This document shows positions 26,440-34,086 of a stretch of DNA of 53,986 nucleotides, piece after piece. A model generated the notes under the pieces. It was not told the DNA's origin. It worked only from the letters and a program-made list of their open reading frames with translations, and did no database searches. The stretch lies in the NCBI GenBank assembly GCA_900315485.1, contig OMZI01000015.1:1-53986 (forward strand). Reading direction: 5' to 3'. Within the stretch, counting starts at the first letter, position 1, and every line of letters starts with the position of its first letter. Position numbers and translations under genes: made by a program. Source of the stretch: an uncultured Eubacteriales bacterium (GTDB lineage: Bacteria > Bacillota > Clostridia > Peptostreptococcales > Anaerovoracaceae).

Positions 26440-27642
26440 ATGAAAGATCTTAAGCATCTTTTGTACTTCGAAGACCTCCTGCAGACTGCGAACAACGAAC
26501 TGATCGAACAGGCCAAGGCCGACGGCAGGATCTGTGCAGCTTTCACGTGTGAAAACCTGCCTGAACCGCTGATGAACCTTGGCAATGCGTTCTCAGTTCG
26601 TCTTTTTGCGCCTAATTCCGGCTCACTTGACATAGCGACATACTATATGACCAATCTGCTGTGCGAGACGAGCCGTGCGCTGCTGGAGAGAGCTGTCGAG
26701 GGCGGCTTTAATTTTGCCGACTGCCTGATAGCCGCTGACGGATGTACAATGATGAACCGTGCAGCTGAGAACATGCATCTGCTGCATACCATGGACGAGG
26801 GAAAGAAGAACTTCTTCTATGAGTTCATGGAGATCCCGCTGAAGGCGGATGAGAACGGAGTCGAGCTTCTCGTTCTGCAGTGCAAGAATCACATCCTTAA
26901 ACCGCTGCATGAGAAGTACGGAATAGACATTTCCGATGAGGCCATTCTGAAGGCTGTTGAAGAGCACAATCATGTGTGCAGACTCATCAGAGAGCTCGGG
27001 GAATTCCGTAAGGAGGATGATCCGAGGATCACGGGATATGAGCTTGCTGTTCTGACGCTTGCGACATATGTTGCACCTAAATATCTGGTAATCGATAAAC
27101 TGGAAGAGACACTCGAAGAAGTAAAACACAGAGAGCCTGACGGGAAGAAGTGGAGAGCACGCGTCATGGTCGTAGGCTCGGAAGTTGACGATGTGGCATT
27201 CATCAAGCTCATCGAGGACTGCGGCACTTATGTATGTGCCGACAGATACTGCTTCGGCGGATTCCCGGGAAGGGAACCGATCGTGATCGATCCTGACTCA
27301 GACGAAGATGCACTGACGCAGGTCTGCCGCCACTACGTATACTGGGGCAACTGCCCTCGCATGATGAACATGGAAAAGGTATACGGCCGCAAGAAATACG
27401 TAGCAGATCTCGCAAAGGAGTACAAAGCAGACGGCATCATCTACGAGCAGGTCAAATTCTGTGACCCATGGGCGTACGAGCGCATGCTCGGCTCGCACAT
27501 GCTGAGAGAAGACTACGGCTTTCCTGTTCTGTCGGTAGACAGACCTTACAATATTGCCTCCGGCGCAGGGCAGATGCGCACAAGAGTGCAGGCCTTCGTT
27601 GAGAGCATCGAGATCAAGAAGCTTCGGGGAGGTGAAAAATAA
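26440..27642 (+). CDS. 2-hydroxyacyl-CoA dehydratase-like small subunit, pair 1
   Basis: It belongs to the HgdB/FldC/benzoyl-CoA reductase D-component family, whose members bind a [4Fe-4S] cluster and, after one-electron activation by an ASKHA ATPase, eliminate water from 2-hydroxyacyl-CoA through ketyl radicals. At 400 residues it matches one subunit of the heterodimer. Three cysteines at positions shared by all three paralogues here (37, 75 and 102) are the likely cluster ligands. The C-terminal half has the second Rossmann-like domain, with ARVMVVGSEVDD and the family-like end AGQMRTRVQAFVE. The stop overlaps the start of the large subunit by one base. It is about 400 residues like FldB/FldC, but no CoA transferase or acyl-CoA dehydrogenase gene accompanies it, so the substrate is open. 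Confidence 0.85.
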   Translation: MKDLKHLLYFEDLLQTANNELIEQAKADGRICAAFTCENLPEPLMNLGNAFSVRLFAPNSGSLDIATYYMTNLLCETSRALLERAVEGGFNFADCLIAADGCTMMNRAAENMHLLHTMDEGKKNFFYEFMEIPLKADENGVELLVLQCKNHILKPLHEKYGIDISDEAILKAVEEHNHVCRLIRELGEFRKEDDPRITGYELAVLTLATYVAPKYLVIDKLEETLEEVKHREPDGKKWRARVMVVGSEVDDVAFIKLIEDCGTYVCADRYCFGGFPGREPIVIDPDSDEDALTQVCRHYVYWGNCPRMMNMEKVYGRKKYVADLAKEYKADGIIYEQVKFCDPWAYERMLGSHMLREDYGFPVLSVDRPYNIASGAGQMRTRVQAFVESIEIKKLRGGEK

Positions 27643-29246
27643 TGGCATTCAAGAAAGTCAAAAAGATAGATAATCCGAAGAGGCGCAAGGGCGAGCAGAC
27701 TCTCGGCCACCTCTATCCTACCAACGGCAAGAGCAAGGTAATGAGACGCCGTGAGTGGAGAGGCGTTAAGGATACACTGTATGACTACAGCAGATGGCTG
27801 TACATCATGTCCATCTTAGCCAGATTCATCTCCAAGCCGAGGAACATCAAAGCGATGTTCCGCTACAGATGGATGGCCAACTACCTCGCTGTACCTCACA
27901 TGATGGACAAGTTCACGCTCGGACTCCGTGACGAGCCGCTCCGTATTACTCATACAGCGATGAACTTCGTCATCTACGATGTAGCCAAAACGATGGACAA
28001 CATCTTCAAAGGTGACCGCAGGACCGGCAATGATGAGGAGTTCTCGAAGCACTGCGTACTGACAGACGAGAACGCCATGACCGCGTTCATGATGGGCTTT
28101 GACGAGACCAAGGCTATCCTCAGAGAGGTTCCTACGATGTTCGTAGCCAACCTGCTGACACAGAACTCGACAACGCATTACCTCGACGTAGCTCAGGAAT
28201 TCGGACTGCCGGGCGATGTGTGCCCTATGCCTGAAGCTGAGGCCGGTATCTCGATCGATGATGACTTTGCCGTACTCGGATGCTGCGCTGTACAGGTCAA
28301 CACCACCTGCGACGGCTCGCTGATGGGCAACGGAGTCATAGCTCACAGACTTGAGAGAGAATACGGCATCCCTACATTCCAGCTGGCAGCGCCGATGCGC
28401 CACAGAGAGGATGACGTACAGAAGTATGCAGCAGAGGACATCAAGGCGGCGATAAAATTCGTAGAGGATCACGCAGGCGAGAAATGGAACTGGGACCGCT
28501 ACTTCGAATGCGCCAAGAGAGTCAACGATGCCACGAGAAAGAGACAGGAGTGGCTGGACATCAACAGCACCTACTATCCTCAGTTCGTAGGCTCGGTATT
28601 CTCCCTGTACAATGACACCAACTACATGGGCAACTGCGGCAGATCGCCTCTGTTCCCGCCGATCGACAAGAAGATCACCAAGCTGGTATACCAGGGATAC
28701 AAGAGAAAGACAATGATGGCGCCTGAATACAGGCACAGATGCATCATCTGGGGCGTTCAGCCGCAGTATAACATCCACATGCTTTACTGGATGATGAACT
28801 GCTGGGGCGTAGTTCCTCTGACAGACATGCTGTCGATGGTCAACACCAGAATGATCGCAGACGAGGATACTCCTGAGAACAGAGAGCAGGCATACTATGA
28901 CATGGCATGGCTCAATGAGAACATGATCATGCGTAACCGTACGCACGGCGGATACAAGGTCCTGGTCGATGAACTGTGGGAGTTCTGCGAGAAGATGAAC
29001 GCCGACATGGTCATGATGTGGGAGCATATGTCATGCAAAGCCCTCGACGGAATGCACGGAATGTTCGAGGAGCAGGGGCGTGAGAGAGGCATCCATGTAG
29101 TGTGGGTATGCCACGATCTCTGCGATCCGCGTGTATACACACGTCAGGCCATCCGCGATGAGTTCAGCCAGTACATGAGAACCGTAATGCGCGAGGAGCC
29201 TATCGACCCGACGATCGAGCATATTCCGGATGAGAACATGTGGTAA
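27642..29246 (+). CDS. 2-hydroxyacyl-CoA dehydratase-like large subunit, pair 1
   Basis: This 534-residue protein is longer than classical HgdA/FldB (about 380-480). It is distantly related to the small subunit and is conserved with the two other large subunits in the window. Shared motifs include REWRGVKDT (about 37-45), FGLPGDVCPMPEAEAG, TTCDGSLM, MNCWGV and, near the end, MSCKALDGMHGMFEE followed by HDLCDPR. Conserved cysteines (in GDxCP, CDGS, NCWG and the late xCK) are candidate cluster ligands. No signal peptide or membrane helix. It overlaps the small subunit gene by one base, so the two are made in step. A strong terminator follows. Function as a dehydratase is by family; reductase or other radical chemistry cannot be excluded. 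Confidence 0.82.
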   Translation: MAFKKVKKIDNPKRRKGEQTLGHLYPTNGKSKVMRRREWRGVKDTLYDYSRWLYIMSILARFISKPRNIKAMFRYRWMANYLAVPHMMDKFTLGLRDEPLRITHTAMNFVIYDVAKTMDNIFKGDRRTGNDEEFSKHCVLTDENAMTAFMMGFDETKAILREVPTMFVANLLTQNSTTHYLDVAQEFGLPGDVCPMPEAEAGISIDDDFAVLGCCAVQVNTTCDGSLMGNGVIAHRLEREYGIPTFQLAAPMRHREDDVQKYAAEDIKAAIKFVEDHAGEKWNWDRYFECAKRVNDATRKRQEWLDINSTYYPQFVGSVFSLYNDTNYMGNCGRSPLFPPIDKKITKLVYQGYKRKTMMAPEYRHRCIIWGVQPQYNIHMLYWMMNCWGVVPLTDMLSMVNTRMIADEDTPENREQAYYDMAWLNENMIMRNRTHGGYKVLVDELWEFCEKMNADMVMMWEHMSCKALDGMHGMFEEQGRERGIHVVWVCHDLCDPRVYTRQAIRDEFSQYMRTVMREEPIDPTIEHIPDENMW

Positions 29247-29264
29247 TGCCATTTCCGGAAAAAG

Positions 29265-29298
29265 TCCCGGCCCGCATGATGCGGAGCCGGGATTTTTT
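29265..29298 (+). terminator. Rho-independent terminator after dehydratase pair 1
   Basis: TCCCGGC (29265-29271) pairs with GCCGGGA (29286-29292), with an inner CGCA/TGCG stem, followed by six T residues. Confidence 0.9.
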
Positions 29299-29367
29299 AG
29301 TATTGCAGAGGCCGGGAAGGCAGGGACATACCTGCATCTGCACATGTTTCCGTGAATGAGAAATGAA

Positions 29368-29396
29368 TGGACAATGCGCATTCGAAAGGGTAAATT
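29368..29396 (+). promoter_or_regulatory. Possible promoter of the transporter gene
   Basis: TGGACA, 17 nt, TAAATT, about 40 nt before the start at 29438. The -35 is a 5/6 match and the -10 a 4/6 match. Confidence 0.35.
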
Positions 29397-29437
29397 ATAG
29401 AATATAAAAAACTAAGCACAGAGACCGGGACAGAACA

Positions 29438-31000
29438 ATGAAAAGCGTAGAGATAAGACCTTCAGCGGGCGAATATGAAAAGGGCAGACACTTCATACTG
29501 GACAGACTGAAAGAAAGCAGCATCCCGAAGACGATGATCGCGGAGACGATGCTTGTTTATGAAGCGCTCTATCACAATCTTACCGGGCTGACGGACAGCG
29601 GGGATACGGTGCTGAAGCTCAATGTTAGCAGCAGCTTCGGAGATGTAAGGATCTCAATAGGATTCGAAGGTCCTATGTTCGACCCTCTCGATGACAGAGG
29701 TGATGCGCTTTCACCGGAGAACCGCATCCTAAGTGCGTACGCGGACAAGATAGGGCACAGCTACCATTCCGGGTACAACAGGATAAGTATTTCCGTAAGG
29801 CGGAGCTACCGGCAGGTGATGATGAGCTGCTTCATAGCGATCCTGCTTGGCATTGCGGCATATGCTCTGCTGCATCTTGCTGCAGCGGAGAAGTACGATG
29901 AGTTCCTGCTGCATGAGATCGTCTTTCCGCTTGAAACGGTTTTCACCAACGCGATCCTTATGATAGGCGCGCCGGTCACGTTCATGTCGCTGATCAAGAA
30001 CCTTACTGACGTGTATATACTGTCAGAGCGCGACTCCGGGATAAGGCGGATCCAGTACAGCACTCTTTCGACATCAGTTATTGCGGTGCTGCTGGCCATA
30101 GTATCGTCAGAGATAATCAAGGCAATCTACACTGTAACAGGAATAGCAGAGGAGCTGACTGTCACGGGAAATGAAGAGGTTTCTTTTTCGGAATTCATTT
30201 CATCCCTTGTGCCGCCGAGCATTTTCGAGCCGTTCGTGACTTTCTCGCCGCTGCCGCTTATCATACTGGCAGCGCTGTTCACCTATGCGTTCTGCTCTGT
30301 CGGCAAGTTCTTTGACACGCTCAAAACAGCAGTCGATGCAGGCTACGTGCTGTGCTCGAGAGTACTGAGCGTCATAATGTCAACACTGCCGTTCTTCGTC
30401 TTTACAGCCATACTGGACCTGCTGCTTACATACGGATTCGATGGACTTATCAACCAGCTCGCGCTGTTCCTGATAGTATTCATCAGTCTGATAATAATGG
30501 CAGCCTTCTATGCTGTCAGGCTGAAAGCGGGAGGGGTAAAGGTTATCCCGTTCGTTAAGGACCTGCTCCCGCTCATATATGAGAACTTCAGGATCAACTC
30601 CGTTATCGATGCAGTCCCGTTCAATATAAGATACTGTGCGAGAACATATAAAATCGACAGAAAAAGACTCGAAAGCATCCTGCCGGTCCTTGCACAGATA
30701 AATCTCGACGGAAACTGCTATATGCTGACTCTCATCACGCTCACCCTTATATTCTGGAGCGGAACGGGAATCTCGATGCTCTGGGTCGCTGCTGTCGGGG
30801 CGCTGGTGCTGTTCCTGTCACTGGGTGCGCCTAACCAGCCCGGATCATGCATTATCGGCATGGTGATCATATTCAATTTTTTCCTTGCAACAGAGCTGCT
30901 GCCTCTGGCGATACTTGCGGAGGTGTTCTTCGGCGGTCTGCTCAATATTATCAATGTCGTCGGAGACATAGTGACGGTCGCCACAGTCAGGGAGCGCTGA
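29438..31000 (+). CDS. DAACS-family (dicarboxylate/amino acid:cation) transporter with N-terminal ATPase-like domain
   Basis: The C-terminal about 390 residues resemble sodium:dicarboxylate/amino-acid symporters: many hydrophobic helices from about residue 128, the re-entrant-like stretch AQINLDGNCYMLTL and a late LGAPNQPGS that matches the glycine/proline-rich transport loop. The first about 125 residues are soluble and look like a degenerate GHKL (anti-sigma kinase type) domain: TMLVYEALYHNLTG in place of the ELxxNAxxH helix, then beta strands. I cannot see an intact ATP-binding glycine box, so binding is doubtful. No clear SD; the start is taken from the ORF. It lies between dehydratase pairs 1 and 2, so uptake of a dicarboxylate or amino acid feeding that pathway is a reasonable guess only. 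Confidence 0.75.
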   Translation: MKSVEIRPSAGEYEKGRHFILDRLKESSIPKTMIAETMLVYEALYHNLTGLTDSGDTVLKLNVSSSFGDVRISIGFEGPMFDPLDDRGDALSPENRILSAYADKIGHSYHSGYNRISISVRRSYRQVMMSCFIAILLGIAAYALLHLAAAEKYDEFLLHEIVFPLETVFTNAILMIGAPVTFMSLIKNLTDVYILSERDSGIRRIQYSTLSTSVIAVLLAIVSSEIIKAIYTVTGIAEELTVTGNEEVSFSEFISSLVPPSIFEPFVTFSPLPLIILAALFTYAFCSVGKFFDTLKTAVDAGYVLCSRVLSVIMSTLPFFVFTAILDLLLTYGFDGLINQLALFLIVFISLIIMAAFYAVRLKAGGVKVIPFVKDLLPLIYENFRINSVIDAVPFNIRYCARTYKIDRKRLESILPVLAQINLDGNCYMLTLITLTLIFWSGTGISMLWVAAVGALVLFLSLGAPNQPGSCIIGMVIIFNFFLATELLPLAILAEVFFGGLLNIINVVGDIVTVATVRER

Positions 31001-31031
31001 GCGGAAGATAACAGCAATAATACACATGAAC

Positions 31032-31061
31032 AAAAATAGCCCGCGGCTTCTGCCGCGGGCT
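31032..31061 (-). terminator. Terminator of the lipoprotein gene, possibly bidirectional
   Basis: A perfect 9-bp stem (AGCCCGCGG/CCGCGGGCT, 31038-31061) with a 6-nt loop. On the minus strand it is followed by a run of five T. Converging transcripts from both sides could end here. A second small hairpin, CTGTTCT/AGAACAG, adjoins it. Confidence 0.85.
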
Positions 31062-31078
31062 TACTGTTCTGAGAACAG

Positions 31079-32122
31079 TTACTTCTTGGTCAGCGATGCT
31101 ACGAATGCATCGAATGCTGCAATGTCTTCATCGGTCAGAGCAACTGCGTCTGCCTTGAGTCCGTTTTCATCATAAGCATCTGTGCCCATATTGACTTCAT
31201 ACAAAACGCCATCAACCATGACGCTTGCCGTAACTGAGTAATACTTTCCGTTTTCATCCGGTGTTTTGTCAATGAAACCGTCGCTTCCGGCTATAGTGGC
31301 TGCCTCTGCCCATTCAGCGTTCTGCCTGAACATTTCTTCCACTGACTTAGGGGCATCATCACCTTCCCCTGACCGTTTTTCGAAATCCTCTTCAGTAGTT
31401 CTGTTGAAGTTCAGAGTTACTTCATCCTTCTCGAACGATACAAATCCGTCACTTACATTTGTAAGCTCGAAGCCTTCAGGTGCTGTGAACGAAAGAGCTC
31501 CGACGGAATCGGCGTTAAGGCTCTGCTTCTTCAGGGATTCTCCGTCTCCCGGCTTTACACTTGCCAGAACACCGTCAAGAAGAGCTTCTTCATCACTTGT
31601 CAGAGCAACGGCATCATCCTTAAGCTCGCCTTTATCATCATAGTTATCATAATTACTGAGGCCGATACTGTAGATGGTGTCCTCAAGCATCCAGGCTGCG
31701 CTCTTATATGCGTAACCGCCGGACACTTTACGGCTGACAAGAAAACCGTCTGTATCGCAGACTTTGATGTCTTTCTGCTCCAGATCATATTTCTTGATGT
31801 CCTCATCTGATGCCTTGTAGTTCTTGTCAAAATATTCCTGAACTGTCAGGCTGCTGTCCTCATCCTCAAAGCCGCTGATATCATCCTGATCCATGGCACT
31901 GACGTGCAGGGTCACCGGTGAATCTTTCGTTTTATACGAAACGAAATTCTCTCCGACGCCCTCGACTGCCCAGCCGTCAGGCACTGCGAATACGATACCT
32001 CTCAGTCCGGAATTAGGCTCAGCTGCTTCTGCTGCAGGTTCTGATGAGCCGCCTCCTCCGCATGCTGTCAGGCTTACTATCATTGCAAGCGACATAAATA
32101 CTGCCAGTAAAGATTTCTTCAT
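31079..32122 (-). CDS. Secreted lipoprotein with two tandem copies of one domain
   Basis: The N-terminus is a lipoprotein signal (MKKSLLAVFMSLAMIVSLTACGGG) with lipobox LTAC, cysteine 21 being the lipidated residue. The mature 327 residues contain two similar halves. GIVFAVPDGWAVEGV matches ALSFTAPEGFELTNV, and the ends DDAVALTSDEEALLDGVLASV and ADAVALTDEDIAAFDAFVASL also match. I do not recognise the family for certain; the repeated unit resembles the PsbP-like or DUF-type domains of Clostridial lipoproteins. AAGGAGG lies 5 nt upstream of the start. It is the second gene of a two-gene leftward group with the His-rich protein gene. Function unknown. Confidence 0.85.
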   Translation of the reverse strand: MKKSLLAVFMSLAMIVSLTACGGGGSSEPAAEAAEPNSGLRGIVFAVPDGWAVEGVGENFVSYKTKDSPVTLHVSAMDQDDISGFEDEDSSLTVQEYFDKNYKASDEDIKKYDLEQKDIKVCDTDGFLVSRKVSGGYAYKSAAWMLEDTIYSIGLSNYDNYDDKGELKDDAVALTSDEEALLDGVLASVKPGDGESLKKQSLNADSVGALSFTAPEGFELTNVSDGFVSFEKDEVTLNFNRTTEEDFEKRSGEGDDAPKSVEEMFRQNAEWAEAATIAGSDGFIDKTPDENGKYYSVTASVMVDGVLYEVNMGTDAYDENGLKADAVALTDEDIAAFDAFVASLTKK

Positions 32123-32224
32123 AGTTGCCTCCTTACAAAATCTTACATGACCCCCTTATTAACTATCTAATTCCATGCCCAGCTTTATCTGACAGCACAC
32201 ATTGAAAAATATGCGCAGCAGAAG

Positions 32225-32539
32225 CTAATCAGCTTTCGCGTTATTGATGAGCGAAAGAGCCTGCTCTATAAGGTCATTGCTCTCGCCGAGCTTATCTACA
32301 GCCTGATGGATCAGATCCTCGGCAACATCGTCAAAGCAGTGCGCAAGATCATGCAGTTCTTCTGCGTGATGACGGTTGTGACTGAGCATATATGTGAGCA
32401 GAGCAAGAGCCTCCTCCGGTGAGGATGCTGCTGCGTGTGAGTGAGTCGTTCCGTCTGCATGAGTATGCTCATGGACGTGTCCGCCGTGCTCGTGTGAGTG
32501 TGTCAGTGATGTGTTTTCCGGATGATTGTGATCGTGCAT
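32225..32539 (-). CDS. Small His-rich metal-binding protein
   Basis: The first about 45 of 104 residues are dominated by His with Glu/Asp (HDHNHPE, HSHEHGGHVHEHTHADG), followed by an amphipathic helical domain (SPEEALALLTYMLSHNRHHAEELHDLAHCF). No signal peptide or membrane segment, so it is probably cytoplasmic. Such proteins buffer or deliver Ni, Co or Zn. I start at the Met preceded by AGGAGGG (minus strand), which drops ten residues of a longer frame. It is divergent from dehydratase pair 2 across a region rich in dyad symmetry. A role in nickel handling alongside CooT- and CooC-like proteins is inference. Confidence 0.75.
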   Translation of the reverse strand: MHDHNHPENTSLTHSHEHGGHVHEHTHADGTTHSHAAASSPEEALALLTYMLSHNRHHAEELHDLAHCFDDVAEDLIHQAVDKLGESNDLIEQALSLINNAKAD

Positions 32540-32657
32540 TTTGCCCTCCTGTTTCTGTACAGAATACATAAGTGTCCGGCTTCCGGATACAGCGACATTC
32601 CGTTGTGGTTATTGTACAGATGGTCACTATAAATTGTGCTTTTTATCAATTTTCCAT

Positions 32658-32669
32658 CCCCATATGGGG
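32658..32669. promoter_or_regulatory. Perfect palindrome CCCCATATGGGG, candidate operator
   Basis: A 12-bp perfect palindrome in the divergent region between the His-rich gene and dehydratase pair 2, 8 bp from an inverted CCACTTGTT (32677-32685 on the minus strand). No known regulator is assigned. Confidence 0.35.
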
Positions 32670-32707
32670 GATTCTGAACAAGTGGAAAATCATGTTTCAA
32701 ATAAATA

Positions 32708-32739
32708 CATGAAAAGGCATGAAATCCGCTCTTTTCATG
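32708..32739. repeat. Inverted repeat upstream of the pair 2 promoter
   Basis: CATGAAAAG (32708-32716) and CTTTTCATG (32731-32739), 9-bp arms with a 14-nt gap, ending 11 bp before the -35 element. Candidate regulator site or cruciform. Confidence 0.4.
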
Positions 32740-32750
32740 AGTATATCCCA

Positions 32751-32780
32751 TTGACACAATTATCACAAGAGCCTTAAAAT
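32751..32780 (+). promoter_or_regulatory. Promoter of dehydratase pair 2 with operator-like dyad
   Basis: Perfect TTGACA, 18 nt, TAAAAT. Overlapping the start point is the dyad TTATAC-caata-GTATAA (32780-32796). Further down, at 32813-32825, lies ACCACTTGTTAAA, which recurs exactly at 42237-42249 upstream of the activator. Confidence 0.65.
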
Positions 32781-32893
32781 TATACCAATAGTATAAGGTG
32801 AGGAAGCATGTGACCACTTGTTAAATAAAAGATGAAAACATGCTCAATCAACCTGATTTTCAACTCAGAGAGGGAGAGGAAAGGTGACACACA

Positions 32894-34084
32894 ATGCGTG
32901 ACTTAAAGCATCTGATCTACTTTGAGGACCTTCTGCAGGAGGCCAACAATGACCTCGTGCGCAAGGGCAAGGAAGACGGCAATCTGTGCCTCGGCTACAC
33001 CTGCTACTTCATGCCTGAGGTTCTCCTCGATCTGCCTGGCTGCTTTTCGGTAAGACTGAGAGCACCTAAGTGCACATCTCCGGATATGGCTACTTACTAT
33101 ATGTCCGGAAGAACATGCCACTACGGCAGATCGCTTCTCGAGAGAGCTCTTGAGGGCGGATACAATTTCATTGACGCCCAGCTCGCTACAGAGACCTGCA
33201 CAGTTACATGCAGGTTCCAGGAGCATCTCGATTACATGGACGGCGTTATCAATAATGCTACGTTCAAGACATCTTTCACAGACGTTCCGTTCAAGAAGAA
33301 CGAGAACAGCATCGATCATTACAGGAAACAGCTCAAGATCAAAGTTCTTGACTTCCTGAAAGATGAGTACGGTGTAGACACATCCGACGAGGCTATCCTC
33401 AAGGCTATCGAGATCAACAACGAAGTTAACGACATCATCACTGAAATCGGCAACTTCCGCAAACTTGACAGACCGACTATCACAGGATACGAATTCAGTG
33501 TAATCACACTGGTATCAATGGTCTGCCCTAAGTATCTGATCGTGGACAAGCTGAGAGAGACACTTGAAGAACTCAAGACCAGAGAGCCTGATGACAAGCC
33601 TAACTACAAGATCAAGGTCCTGCTCGCAGGTTCTGAGAACGACGATCCGGACTTCATCAAGCTGATCGAGGGATGCGGAGCACTCGTAGTTGCTGACAGA
33701 TACTGCTACGGCTCACTCGAGGCAAGAAATCACATCAACATTGAGCCTGGTGATGATCCTCTGACTGCTGTTGCCAAGCACTATCTGCTGACAAGCCAGT
33801 GCGCAAGATTCATGGAGCAGAAGGAAATGAGACACCGCAAGAAGGTTCTCGCTGACTATGCGACAGAATACAAGGCAGACGGCATCATCGTAGCATCCAA
33901 CAAGTTCTGCGAATACTGGAGCTATGAGAGAATGATCGATACTATCGTTCTTCCTAGAGATTACGGATTCCCTGTATGCTCAATCGAGAAGGAGTACATC
34001 AACACTGCTTCAGGACAGCTCAGAACAAGATTCCAGGCGTTCGTTGAGAGCGTAGAACTCAAGAAGATACAGGAGGGCAAGTAG
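32894..34084 (+). CDS. 2-hydroxyacyl-CoA dehydratase-like small subunit, pair 2
   Basis: This 396-residue paralogue of the pair 1 and pair 3 small subunits begins MRDLKHLIYFEDLL. Cys37, Cys75 and Cys102 align with the presumed [4Fe-4S] ligands of the other two, and it has extra cysteines at 32, 50 and 60. The second half has KVLLAGSENDD and ends SGQLRTRFQAFVESVELKK. Codons are strongly biased (GCT, GTA, ACA, AAG), unlike the more mixed usage of pair 1, which suggests high expression. The large subunit follows after 2 nt. Family membership is firm; substrate unknown. Confidence 0.85.
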   Translation: MRDLKHLIYFEDLLQEANNDLVRKGKEDGNLCLGYTCYFMPEVLLDLPGCFSVRLRAPKCTSPDMATYYMSGRTCHYGRSLLERALEGGYNFIDAQLATETCTVTCRFQEHLDYMDGVINNATFKTSFTDVPFKKNENSIDHYRKQLKIKVLDFLKDEYGVDTSDEAILKAIEINNEVNDIITEIGNFRKLDRPTITGYEFSVITLVSMVCPKYLIVDKLRETLEELKTREPDDKPNYKIKVLLAGSENDDPDFIKLIEGCGALVVADRYCYGSLEARNHINIEPGDDPLTAVAKHYLLTSQCARFMEQKEMRHRKKVLADYATEYKADGIIVASNKFCEYWSYERMIDTIVLPRDYGFPVCSIEKEYINTASGQLRTRFQAFVESVELKKIQEGK

Positions 34085-34086
34085 AC

